A DNA stretch of 7,049 nucleotides from a bacterium (lineage in GTDB: Bacteria > B130-G9). This document shows, piece after piece, positions 1-6,196 of this stretch. Numbering within the stretch: position 1 is the stretch's first letter; the number at the start of each line of letters is the position of its first letter. The stretch spans positions 1 to 7,049 of the forward strand of contig JAGHCW010000071.1 in NCBI GenBank assembly GCA_021160245.1. Direction: 5' to 3'. The position numbers and the translations under genes were made by a program. The notes below the pieces were generated by a model that was not told the origin of the DNA, ran no database searches, and was given only the letters and a program-made list of their open reading frames with translations.

Positions 1-389
1 CAGCCGGCCTCTTGTGCCTCGAATCGGGTATGGCGCAGCCGGAGCCGAGTATCACCATCTCGACCGATGCGGAGCTCTATCACGCTGGCGACACGATGCT
101 CGTCGCGCTGACTTACGAGAATCCGGGACCGGACATCAGCATCGACATTCAGATCGCTTGCGTTCTGCCGGATGGCTCGCTCTACTACCACAAGGGAGGG
201 GATATGCCGGAACCATACATAAGCGGCCTCTTGCCCTCTGGGACATTCATCCCCGGCTTTCCCGTCTTGATCCACGATTTCACCGCTGATTTCCCAACCG
301 GCGACTACACCTGGCTGGCCGCATTCTTCGAGCCCGGCACAATGAACATGATAGGCGAACTCTCAAGCGCCTCGTGGCGCTTTGAGTAA
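1..389 (+). CDS. 3' part of a gene for an exported beta-rich domain protein (5' end outside window)
   Basis: The reading frame is open from base 3 to the stop at 387-389 and has no convincing start in the window. A TTG at 12 and an in-frame ATG at 30 exist, but neither has a good Shine-Dalgarno. The first residues (AGLLCLESGMAQPEP) look like the end of a signal peptide, with possible cleavage near GMA-Q or Q-P, so the full protein may be only slightly longer than the roughly 130 residues seen. It could instead be the tail of a larger surface protein. The visible part has alternating hydrophobic strands and landmarks NPGPD, VLPDGSLYY, TGDYTWLAA and PGTMN, and ends in an aromatic strand (SWRFE). 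The same landmarks occur in the same order at the C-terminus of the beta-helix protein encoded at 2459-4288, so I see the two as one domain family. I know no name or function for it. An extracytoplasmic adhesive, sorting or anchoring role is inference. Confidence 0.7.
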   Translation, partial: AGLLCLESGMAQPEPSITISTDAELYHAGDTMLVALTYENPGPDISIDIQIACVLPDGSLYYHKGGDMPEPYISGLLPSGTFIPGFPVLIHDFTADFPTGDYTWLAAFFEPGTMNMIGELSSASWRFE

Positions 390-429
390 GGACCCAACTG
401 CTTAAGGGCGACTTGTGGAAAGCTCCTGC

Positions 430-458
430 CGAGCTCGGTATCTGACATGCTGAGCTCG
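430..458. other. possible small stem-loop in the intergenic gap
   Basis: CGAGCTC at 430-436 is complementary to GAGCTCG at 452-458, giving a 7-base-pair stem with a 15-base loop. The left arm also sits in a 10-base palindrome at 429-438. No T-run follows, so a standard intrinsic terminator is not supported. The rest of the 235-base gap at 390-624 shows only the promoter-like sequence at its right end and a short direct repeat, TAAGGGCG at 403-410 and 551-558. Confidence 0.25.
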
Positions 459-559
459 CTAGGGGCAAATCGTCTCACTCATCCTCCGGCCACGTGTCTT
501 CGCGTGTTCTATCTGCCTTCTGCTTTCGCATCAGGATTTCTTCGAACTCCTAAGGGCGC

Positions 560-589
560 TTGACACGTCTTGGCCATCGAGGCTAACAT
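560..589 (+). promoter_or_regulatory. candidate sigma70-type promoter for the SPOR-lipA-beta-helix unit
   Basis: A perfect TTGACA -35 box at 560-565 is followed after 18 bases by TAACAT at 584-589, which matches the -10 consensus at four of six positions. CATAAT at 587-592 is a better -10 but sits 21 bases away. A transcript starting near 596 would have a leader of about 30 bases before the start codon at 625. A ribosome site AGGGAG at 613-618 lies six bases before that codon. The position fits the first gene of the operon, but the call rests on consensus matching alone. Confidence 0.45.
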
Positions 590-624
590 AATTTGAACAG
601 ATCAAGAACGCTAGGGAGAATCCA

Positions 625-1575
625 TTGGTCGAGGAATTGATTCTACCGGATGACGCTGAAGTGATTGAGGAAGGCGGAGGGGCCGGTAAGGACTCGAAGA
701 AAAAGAAGAAGTCCAAGACCCTGAAGAAGCAGAAGTCACAAGTCACCTATGAACTGACGCTGAAAGCCCGCGACCTCTACCTGTTAGTCTTCGGAGCCGC
801 GCTTGTGGTCTTTGCCGCATTCACATTGGGCGCCGTAGTTGGGCGCTACTTAGGTCCATATCAAGGTGACAAAGTGGCCGCCAAAGCGGAGCATGAAGAG
901 CTCTTCAGAAATGGGAAGGAAAAGCAGGAGACCGCTGGCTCTCTTGAAAAAGGGAAGTCATCTCAGAAGCAGGCCCAGAAGACAGCACAAGCAACCCATA
1001 CAAAGGGGACATTGGCTAAGACCGCTGCGTCTTCTTCGCCTAAGCCCTCCAACGAGAGCGCAAAGTTGAGTAGAACACCGGAATGGGCCAAAGGCGTGCC
1101 CAAGCTCAGTGATTCACGCTGGCTAAAACCTAAACAAACGACCGATCAAAAGGCAACTTCCAAGCCAAAACCCAAATCGGCCCCTGCTCAAACTCCCAAG
1201 CCCAAAGCGACGGCCAAACCAAAGCCGAAGCTGATGGCCAAGCCGAAGCCGAAATCAACTCCGAAAGCGAAGCAGACTTCGAAAGCAATGCCCAAGAAAA
1301 AGCCGGCGACTCCAGCGGCAAAAAGCCAACCGAAGGCGTACTTCGGTGTCCAGGTTGGAGCATTCAAAGTGCTGTCCAACGCTGAGGAGGAGATGCGGAA
1401 GCTGAAGAAGCAGGGATATGACGCGCGAGTCAGGCCCCCCAGCAAGGGCTCGAAGCTCTATCTTGTGATTGTCGGGCAGAAGGGCAAGAAGTCTGAGTGC
1501 CTTCAGCTTAAGAATCAGCTTCGGAAGAAGGGCTATCGAGGCGCGTGGATAGGGTCTTTCAAAGAGTCTAAATGA
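625..1575 (+). CDS. SPOR-domain, single-pass inner-membrane protein
   Basis: The 316-residue product has four parts. Residues 1-24 are acidic and glycine-rich. Residues 25-37 are a lysine cluster next to the membrane, consistent with a cytoplasmic N-terminus by the positive-inside rule. Residues 51-73 form one hydrophobic membrane span. Residues 74-236 are a long basic, low-complexity linker whose second half is repeated Lys-Pro-Lys. Residues 238-314 match an SPOR domain: an opening FGVQVGAF strand, a helix with paired basic residues, a YLVIVG strand, and a repeated helix and strand ending in WIGSF. SPOR domains bind septal peptidoglycan lacking stem peptides and are typical of cell-division proteins such as FtsN and DamX, so a divisome-associated periplasmic role is likely. 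The start is TTG at 625, chosen because AGGGAG at 613-618 is well spaced and no ATG fits. The stop overlaps the lipA start by four bases (ATGA). The Lys-Pro linker could span the periplasm or touch the cell wall, which is inference. Confidence 0.82.
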   Translation: MVEELILPDDAEVIEEGGGAGKDSKKKKKSKTLKKQKSQVTYELTLKARDLYLLVFGAALVVFAAFTLGAVVGRYLGPYQGDKVAAKAEHEELFRNGKEKQETAGSLEKGKSSQKQAQKTAQATHTKGTLAKTAASSSPKPSNESAKLSRTPEWAKGVPKLSDSRWLKPKQTTDQKATSKPKPKSAPAQTPKPKATAKPKPKLMAKPKPKSTPKAKQTSKAMPKKKPATPAAKSQPKAYFGVQVGAFKVLSNAEEEMRKLKKQGYDARVRPPSKGSKLYLVIVGQKGKKSECLQLKNQLRKKGYRGAWIGSFKESK

Positions 1576-2459
1576 GCCTCCCAAAACGCCTTCCGCCCTG
1601 GTTGCGCCGCCCATCCAGATCAGCTCCTGAGATTCATCACACAAAGAGCTTGATGCGCCGGTTGCATCTGCATAGCGTTTGTGAGGAGGCGCGATGCCCG
1701 AACGTCGCGGAGTGTTTTCAGAAGGGCACGGCCACGTTCATGATTCTGGGGAACATCTGCACCCGCAATTGCTCCTTCTGCGGATGTCAAAAGGGCACGC
1801 CCAAAGCGCTGGACCACAACGAGCCGATGAATGTCGCATTGGCAGCAAAAGAGCTCTCGCTTAGGCATTGTGTCGTAACTTCGGTCACAAGAGACGATCT
1901 TCCGGACGGAGGCGCATCGCAATTCAAAGAGACAATTGATGCGATAAGGACGACGACCCCCGAGATGACGATCGAGGTCTTGACGCCTGACTTCAACGGA
2001 GACATCGAGTCCCTCAAGACGGTAATATATGCGAGACCGGACGTCTTTAATCACAACATAGAGACGGCGCCTCGGCTATACCCTAGAATCAGACCCAAGG
2101 CCGACTATCGAACATCCTTGCGCCTGCTTGCTGCAGCCAAGGAGATAGAACCCGAGATAATCACCAAATCAGGGCTGATGTTGGGGCTTTCAGAGACTTT
2201 GCCCGAAATCGAAAGCGTGCTAACAGATTTGGCCTCAGCCAACGTCGATGCCGTTACTATCGGCCAATATATGCGGCCATCACTTGAAAATGTTGCAGTT
2301 TCGGCCTATCTTGAGCCATCTTTTTATCAGCGGCTTGCAGGTATTGGTGAGGCGATTGGCATCAAGTATATAATGGCAGGGCCGCTTGTGAGAAGCTCAT
2401 ACAATGCGGTCGAATTGGTTGATAGGATTACCGCGGATGGCGGTTCCAGGAGGGGATGA
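1572..2459 (+). CDS. lipA: lipoyl synthase (radical SAM)
   Basis: LipA inserts two sulfur atoms at C6 and C8 of octanoyl groups carried on lipoyl domains of 2-oxoacid dehydrogenase E2 subunits or the glycine cleavage H protein. It is a cytoplasmic enzyme with two [4Fe-4S] clusters. The 295-residue product has both cysteine sets. Cys37, Cys42 and Cys48 (CX4CX5C) hold the auxiliary, sulfur-donating cluster. Cys63, Cys67 and Cys70 (CX3CX2C) hold the radical SAM cluster. The C-terminal RSSY motif at 274-277 supplies the serine ligand of the auxiliary cluster. Other family landmarks are PPWLR near the N-terminus, TRDDLPDGGA at 106-115, HNIET at 161-165 and GQYMRPS at 231-237. Length is normal and nothing essential is missing, so it should be active. 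It overlaps the SPOR gene by four bases and abuts the beta-helix gene, so it is probably translated by coupling. Neither lipB, an lplA-type ligase nor a lipoylated protein is in the window, so the source of octanoyl groups cannot be seen. Confidence 0.97.
   Translation: MSLPKRLPPWLRRPSRSAPEIHHTKSLMRRLHLHSVCEEARCPNVAECFQKGTATFMILGNICTRNCSFCGCQKGTPKALDHNEPMNVALAAKELSLRHCVVTSVTRDDLPDGGASQFKETIDAIRTTTPEMTIEVLTPDFNGDIESLKTVIYARPDVFNHNIETAPRLYPRIRPKADYRTSLRLLAAAKEIEPEIITKSGLMLGLSETLPEIESVLTDLASANVDAVTIGQYMRPSLENVAVSAYLEPSFYQRLAGIGEAIGIKYIMAGPLVRSSYNAVELVDRITADGGSRRG
2448..2455 (+). promoter_or_regulatory. strong Shine-Dalgarno deciding the beta-helix gene start
   Basis: AGGAGGGG at 2448-2455 lies inside the last codons of lipA. 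It abuts the ATG at 2456 with no spacer, but is well placed for the second ATG at 2459 (five bases after AGGAGG). The second ATG is therefore preferred, although the two starts differ by only one methionine. Confidence 0.7.
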
Positions 2460-4288
2460 TGAGAATTAAGGCGATAATCGCGATATTGGCGGCGGTCTTC
2501 ACCACAAGTCTGTGCGGGGACCTTTGCGCAACGACTTATGTGAATCGAGACTATTACATAAACAGCGTAACCCAGAATTGTGAATACCTAATAACGGATA
2601 GAACCATCTCGGATGAGGTCACGTGGGGGCCTGGAGGCCTAATCGGTGGAGACAACTGCGAGGAGAAACCTGGTGGACTGCCTTATGTTATCGAGGCGGA
2701 CGTTCTGGTTGAATCGACGGCCGTACTTCACATTTTGCCCGGAACGACGGTCGCGTTCAAGGACGGTCCGACCAGTTTCGGGGTACTCGGAACACTCATC
2801 GCGGAGGGCGCCTCGTTCACGTCCTATAACGTTCCACCATTTCCGCGTGATTGGTCAGGGCTCAGGTTCTATGGACCTGACGCGGCGCACAGCAGGCTTA
2901 CAGACTGCTACTTTGAGTGTGGCGGGGCAAGTTCTGCCGATGTGCTTGCACTCGTTCAATGCGAGGCTGGCGCAGATATCAAGATCGAGAACTGTCAATT
3001 CCACCGAAGCGGCCTTTACGGAATACTCATTGATGGCGCCTCGCCAACCGTCCAGGACTGCGTCTTCACGGAATGCAGCACATACCCCATTTACCAGCGC
3101 AGCCTAAATAGCTCCACCCGCTACTATGGCAACGCCTTTTATGACAACGCGCATCGCGGCATCCTTCTTGCCTCGGGCAGTTTTGATCGATCGGGCCTTC
3201 TGCCGAATCCCGGCGTCCCCTATGTCATCAGCACATTTGGGGGCGACGGATTGCTCGAGATTCCCGAGCGTGTCTCCATAGAGATCGAGGCCGGCACAAT
3301 CATTAAGTTCATAAATCCCGAGGGGCGGCTTGATATTCAGGGACAGCTCATCGTAGCTGGAACACCCAGCGCTCCAGTCGTCTTCACGTCGCTTGCAGAT
3401 GATCAAAGCGGCGGTGATTCCAACGGGGATGGCGACGAGACTTCCCCAGCGCCCGGGGACTTCACAGGCCTTAGGTTCATAGGGGAATCGTCTGTCACCT
3501 CTTTCCTATCCTGCTGCATCGTCTCATTCGGTGGAGAGGGCAGAGCGGGCAGCGCCTCGATATACTTAATGCCCGGAGCAGATGTGCTCTTCAATACCTG
3601 CGCTGTAGCCTACTCGGTGGAGAACGGCCTGAAAACATACGGCGCGGCGCCCGAGCTCCGCGGATGCTATTTCATGGGCAACCATATCGGACTGTTCTGC
3701 GATGCAGGGGCGGCGCCGACTCTTGATGCCTGCAATTTCATGGACAACCAAGCATACGGCATCTATAACGACGATCCCGATACGATTGTGCAGGCGCAAA
3801 AAAACTTCTTCGGGGACCCGACCGGGCCATACGATCCGGTGGATGACACCGTGACAGGCGGGCTTTACAATCCTGACGGCCACGGCGACATGGTCTCTGA
3901 AAACGTGGACTACACCGGCTTCCTCGCCTCGCAGGCGGACGGGCCAACGCTCTCTATTAGGTCGAATGTGCAGTCATATCTGCCCTACGAATACTTGAGC
4001 GTTCTGACGTCATACGTGAACTTCCACGCTGAAACCCACCTTGACATCTATGTTGCTATTCTGCTGCCCTCGGGCGATATAATCTTCTACCCGACATTCT
4101 ATGATGCGCCCGTATCGACACTTGTAGTTCTTCCGGCCACGTCCGCCCTGGCTGAGTTTGAGCTCTTCGGCGTTAATGTGCCTTCCCCCATATTGACCGG
4201 TGATTACTGGATAGCAGCGGTCGGCGCCGTGCCCGGAACGCTTGATTTCACAACAAACCTCGCAATTTCACATTTCGCCATCAATTAG
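2459..4288 (+). CDS. secreted right-handed parallel beta-helix protein with C-terminal beta-rich domain
   Basis: Residues are numbered from the ATG at 2456. A signal peptide covers about residues 1-25: basic start, hydrophobic core, likely cleavage after LCA. It has no good lipobox. A disulfide-capable region to about residue 75 precedes two related beta-helix modules. Each opens with a PYVI strand (77-80 and 255-258) and an element like PGTTVAFK or AGTIIKFI, followed by a GTLIAEG or GQLIVAG turn. Helix coils with stacked asparagine, cysteine and glycine turns run at about 135-235 and 335-440. An Asp/Gly-rich stretch at 315-336 (DDQSGGDSNGDGDE within it) resembles calcium-binding loops of such proteins. 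Near 449-490 comes the NFFGDPTGPYDP closing motif common at the end of these helices. Residues 497-610 form the domain shared with the protein at the left edge. The fold often binds or cuts polysaccharide, but no catalytic site is recognisable. The protein is probably surface-exposed or secreted. It is the third gene of the SPOR-lipA unit. Confidence 0.85.
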   Translation: MRIKAIIAILAAVFTTSLCGDLCATTYVNRDYYINSVTQNCEYLITDRTISDEVTWGPGGLIGGDNCEEKPGGLPYVIEADVLVESTAVLHILPGTTVAFKDGPTSFGVLGTLIAEGASFTSYNVPPFPRDWSGLRFYGPDAAHSRLTDCYFECGGASSADVLALVQCEAGADIKIENCQFHRSGLYGILIDGASPTVQDCVFTECSTYPIYQRSLNSSTRYYGNAFYDNAHRGILLASGSFDRSGLLPNPGVPYVISTFGGDGLLEIPERVSIEIEAGTIIKFINPEGRLDIQGQLIVAGTPSAPVVFTSLADDQSGGDSNGDGDETSPAPGDFTGLRFIGESSVTSFLSCCIVSFGGEGRAGSASIYLMPGADVLFNTCAVAYSVENGLKTYGAAPELRGCYFMGNHIGLFCDAGAAPTLDACNFMDNQAYGIYNDDPDTIVQAQKNFFGDPTGPYDPVDDTVTGGLYNPDGHGDMVSENVDYTGFLASQADGPTLSIRSNVQSYLPYEYLSVLTSYVNFHAETHLDIYVAILLPSGDIIFYPTFYDAPVSTLVVLPATSALAEFELFGVNVPSPILTGDYWIAAVGAVPGTLDFTTNLAISHFAIN

Positions 4289-4296
4289 ATGAGGAG

Positions 4297-4400
4297 TCCG
4301 CAGATTACGCAGATTTCGCAGATTTGATCGAAGGCGAGGGATGTCTGCTTAGAGGAAACCTGCATCATCCTCAATCTGTGTAATCTGCGTAATCTGTGGA
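4297..4400. repeat. imperfect inverted repeat of 9-base units, able to form a long hairpin
   Basis: The left arm holds three head-to-tail 9-base units: CGCAGATTA at 4299-4307 and CGCAGATTT at 4308-4316 and 4317-4325. The right arm holds three units in the reverse sense: AATCTGTGT at 4373-4381, AATCTGCGT at 4382-4390 and AATCTGTGG at 4391-4399. Pairing 4297-4324 with 4373-4400 gives 28 positions: 25 Watson-Crick, two G-U pairs if transcribed, and one mismatch. The 48-base loop contains a smaller possible stem (GGATG at 4339-4343 with CATCC at 4366-4370). There is no T-run after the right arm, so a standard terminator is unlikely. It fills most of the 127-base gap between the beta-helix gene and yraN. 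It may be a dispersed non-coding repeat or a processing or stabilising hairpin. Similar CGCAGATTA strings are familiar to me from unrelated environmental genomes, but I cannot verify that here. Confidence 0.85.
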
Positions 4401-4415
4401 CAAGAGATATTCTCA

Positions 4416-4811
4416 ATGAGCCTTTTTAGACGTTCTGAGAAACCCATTGGCGAATCTGGCGAGGCGCTCGCCGTCAAGTTCTTGAGCAAGAACGGCCTTG
4501 AGATATTGGAGACCAATTACTGGATACGAGGCGGCGAGATCGACATCATAGCGAGAGATGGCGATACACTTGTCTTTGCCGAGGTCAAGACTCGCTCAGA
4601 CACAAGAGTGGCTCATCCGGAACGGGCTGTGAACAGAAAAAAGCAGCGGACGATAAATCGCGTCGCAGAGCATTACATGAAGAAGCACGGCCTGCTGCAC
4701 AAGGTCAATGCCCGGTTCGACATAGTGGCAATTGTGAAGGATGAAAGCGGCAAACTAGTCGTCGAGAATCACTTTAAACGCGCATTCGAGGCGCCGACCT
4801 GGTCGTACTAG
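4416..4811 (+). CDS. yraN: YraN/UPF0102-family endonuclease-like protein
   Basis: The 131-residue product is of normal family length. UPF0102 proteins have a restriction-endonuclease-like core, and their cellular role is poorly established (DNA repair or recombination is suspected). Landmarks present are GESGEALAVKFL at 12-23, the NYW...GGEIDIIARD segment at 34-48 with Glu41 and Asp43, and FAEVKTR at 54-60 with Glu56 and Lys58. Together these give the nuclease-like D/E-x-K arrangement. Lys-Lys-Gln at 75-77 and RFDIVAI at 100-106 follow. No key residue appears lost. The start ATG at 4416 is only weakly preceded by purines (AAGAG at 4402-4406). It begins 16 bases after the hairpin arm, so any hairpin in the transcript lies in its leader. 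The 3' end overlaps the oppositely oriented HicB-like gene by 38 bases. It may be read from the upstream operon or its own promoter; none is obvious. Confidence 0.9.
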   Translation: MSLFRRSEKPIGESGEALAVKFLSKNGLEILETNYWIRGGEIDIIARDGDTLVFAEVKTRSDTRVAHPERAVNRKKQRTINRVAEHYMKKHGLLHKVNARFDIVAIVKDESGKLVVENHFKRAFEAPTWSY

Positions 4812-5013
4812 CGTGGTCCGGGCTATCCTCGAAGTGGAACTCCAGCGCCTCATCAATGGCCGCACGGGCCTCGTCAATCGTATCGCCGAACGAGGAGATA
4901 TCGACATTCAAAGCCTGCGCTACCCAATAGCGCCCTTCACGGTAGAATACAACATCGATCCTCTGCATCTGATTTCTCAAGCCTACTTCAATCCTGAGCA
5001 ATCCTTTTGCCAT
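4774..5013 (-). CDS. HicB-like (UPF0150) antitoxin-family small protein, no HicA visible
   Basis: The core matches the HicB/UPF0150 pattern: a strand-turn-strand (RIDVVFYREGRYWVAQALN), then ISSFGDTIDEARAAIDEALEFHFED, where the GDT-x-x-EA segment leads into the family's helix. In known HicAB systems HicB blocks the HicA mRNA interferase and often represses its operon through a C-terminal DNA-binding domain. Here the protein ends soon after the core with a short basic tail, so it has no DNA-binding domain. Three starts are possible. TTG at 5067 is poor. ATG at 5013 gives 79 residues and a 26-base overlap with the upstream gene. ATG at 4968 gives 64 residues, lies 19 bases after that gene's stop, has GAG seven bases upstream, and begins right at the conserved core. 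The choice between the last two is open. Its neighbour is an AlbA_2 protein, not HicA. The 3' end overlaps yraN by 38 bases. Confidence 0.75.
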   Translation of the reverse strand: MAKGLLRIEVGLRNQMQRIDVVFYREGRYWVAQALNVDISSFGDTIDEARAAIDEALEFHFEDSPDHASTTRSAPRMRV

Positions 5014-6187
5014 CGGTGTTGTAGTTATACGATCGCTCAAGCCCAGATGCGTTCGAGATTTGGTCAAAGGCCGGTTTCATGAATGCGGCTGGGTCGGCAT
5101 CGAAATCATCAATCAGAATCTCTGGTATTACAAGATGATCTCTCTCAATTGGTCTTTCATTGCCACCTCGATCCAACCCCGCAAGCATTTTCCGTCCGCG
5201 TACGCCAAGCAAACTCAACATAACCAACACGGGCGGCTGCAGATTTATCCTCTTCTGGAATGCCAGATACTTCTGTATAGCATCGATTAGGCTTCTCTCC
5301 AATGGCGTCAGATAAATCTCATCCCTATTCAGAGGCATTGCCTTGACAGCCTCGATGGCTCCGCTTCTAAAGGCAAGCACATATGTGTCCACCTCCTTCC
5401 GACCACTATATCCTGCGTACCTCAGGAATCCGTCGAAGTTGTATGTCTCCGAGCCTCCGGAGGATCCTATTGGTGATAGAACTTCCCAGAGCATCTTAGC
5501 GAACGAAGCTGGGTCGAAAGAGATCGAGGGATCAAACGCAGTGAGCGGCAAGAGATGAAGAACGACTTTCCCTCCATCAGGTAGCGCGAGTGGCGCTTCG
5601 CCTGAAATGATATTGCTTATCCGCTCAACTCGAAAGCTCCTAATCCGCTCTCGGGTCGTCTCGGATTGGATAAAGGCTGCTCTAACCTCTTGAATATCGA
5701 GAGGCTGTTTGCCGCCGGAATTTCTCGCGTAGAATCTCATGGATTGCGATCCGTGCTGAACGGCATGGGGTTTGATCCAGCTTACAGGGATTCGTATGGC
5801 GATGGCCGAATTACCATTCTCAAGCTGCACTGCGAAGATTGTGAAGCCCGGTATGCGCGGCTTCACACTGCTATGCAGCAGATTGTCAAGGCGCTGAATC
5901 TCATCATCCACGTTGATGTCGCCCAAACCAACGAGCTCGACAGGTACGCCGTCTTTCTCTTTGATTCCATAGATGATGTGCCCACCAGCGGCGTTGGCAA
6001 ATGAGGAGACATCACCCAGAAACTCCTTCTTGTCCTTGTTCTTGTCCTCCTTCTTGTTCTTGTCCTTGTCAATCTTGCCGGGAAGCTTTTCCTTATACTC
6101 AATGGTCTTGGTCTCAACGATCTCCTCATCTATGTAGTATTGAAGATCGGCCTCCGTTATCTCATCCAACGGCTTATTAAGCGGCAT
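4988..6187 (-). CDS. AlbA_2 / Schlafen-core-like domain protein
   Basis: Residues are numbered from the first ATG at 6196, giving 402. Residues 24-175 match the AlbA_2 family (often annotated as putative DNA-binding or ATP-binding HTH regulator, related to the core of eukaryotic Schlafens). Landmarks are E-x4-EYKEKLP starting at Glu28, FLGDVSSFANAAGGHIIYGIKE at 59-80, and RFYARNSGGKQPLDIQEVRAAF near 155-175. A 16-residue run of only Lys, Asp, Asn and Glu at 43-58 interrupts the domain between the first two landmarks. The C-terminal half (176-402) has an LPDGGKVVLHLLPL strand region, YNFDGFLRYAG and a helical ERSLIDAIQKYLAF segment. I do not recognise it as a named domain, though such tails occur on about 400-residue AlbA_2 proteins. 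No signal peptide or membrane span is seen, so it is cytoplasmic. GGAGG abuts the first ATG, so the ATG at 6187 is preferred. DNA- or RNA-binding, regulation or defence are all possible. The HicB-like gene follows directly. Confidence 0.8.
   Translation of the reverse strand: MPLNKPLDEITEADLQYYIDEEIVETKTIEYKEKLPGKIDKDKNKKEDKNKDKKEFLGDVSSFANAAGGHIIYGIKEKDGVPVELVGLGDINVDDEIQRLDNLLHSSVKPRIPGFTIFAVQLENGNSAIAIRIPVSWIKPHAVQHGSQSMRFYARNSGGKQPLDIQEVRAAFIQSETTRERIRSFRVERISNIISGEAPLALPDGGKVVLHLLPLTAFDPSISFDPASFAKMLWEVLSPIGSSGGSETYNFDGFLRYAGYSGRKEVDTYVLAFRSGAIEAVKAMPLNRDEIYLTPLERSLIDAIQKYLAFQKRINLQPPVLVMLSLLGVRGRKMLAGLDRGGNERPIERDHLVIPEILIDDFDADPAAFMKPAFDQISNASGLERSYNYNTDGKRIAQD
6023..6070 (-). repeat. 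24-base tandem duplication encoding a charged insert
   Basis: Read on the minus strand, 6070-6047 and 6046-6023 are two adjacent 24-base units, each starting GACAAG and ending AAGAAGGAG. They differ at two positions. They encode DKDKNKKE followed by DKNKDKKE, inserted in frame within the AlbA_2 domain between its two most conserved motifs. The in-frame unit length means copy changes would keep the gene intact. Confidence 0.85.
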
Positions 6188-6196
6188 GTATTTCAT

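Noticed and set aside
430-458. Terminator after the first gene
   Set aside because: The stem is only seven pairs with a 15-base loop and no following T-run, so it is kept only as a weak stem-loop.
1188-1644. Long minus-strand open frames opposite the SPOR gene and the start of lipA
   Set aside because: They are low-complexity mirror images of the Lys-Pro-rich coding DNA and have no recognisable motifs.
2456-2530. Lipoprotein signal in the beta-helix protein, at the cysteines near residues 20 and 24
   Set aside because: The residues before each cysteine (TSL and GDL) do not fit the lipobox. Ordinary signal peptidase cleavage after LCA fits better.
4289-4327. A 12-codon ATG-to-TGA reading frame starting right after the beta-helix stop and running through the left repeat arm
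   Set aside because: It arises because the 9-base unit is three codons long. It has no ribosome site of its own and no support as a peptide.
4297-4400. Hairpin as an intrinsic terminator for the upstream operon
   Set aside because: The loop is 48 bases and no T-run follows the right arm. Factor-independent termination is not supported.
4813-5082. An 89-codon plus-strand frame directly after yraN
   Set aside because: It is antisense to the HicB-like core and the end of the AlbA_2 gene, both of which have family motifs on the minus strand.
5666-6004. A 112-codon plus-strand frame opposite the AlbA_2 gene
   Set aside because: The minus strand carries clear AlbA_2 motifs across the same bases. 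The plus-strand product matches nothing and has no ribosome site.
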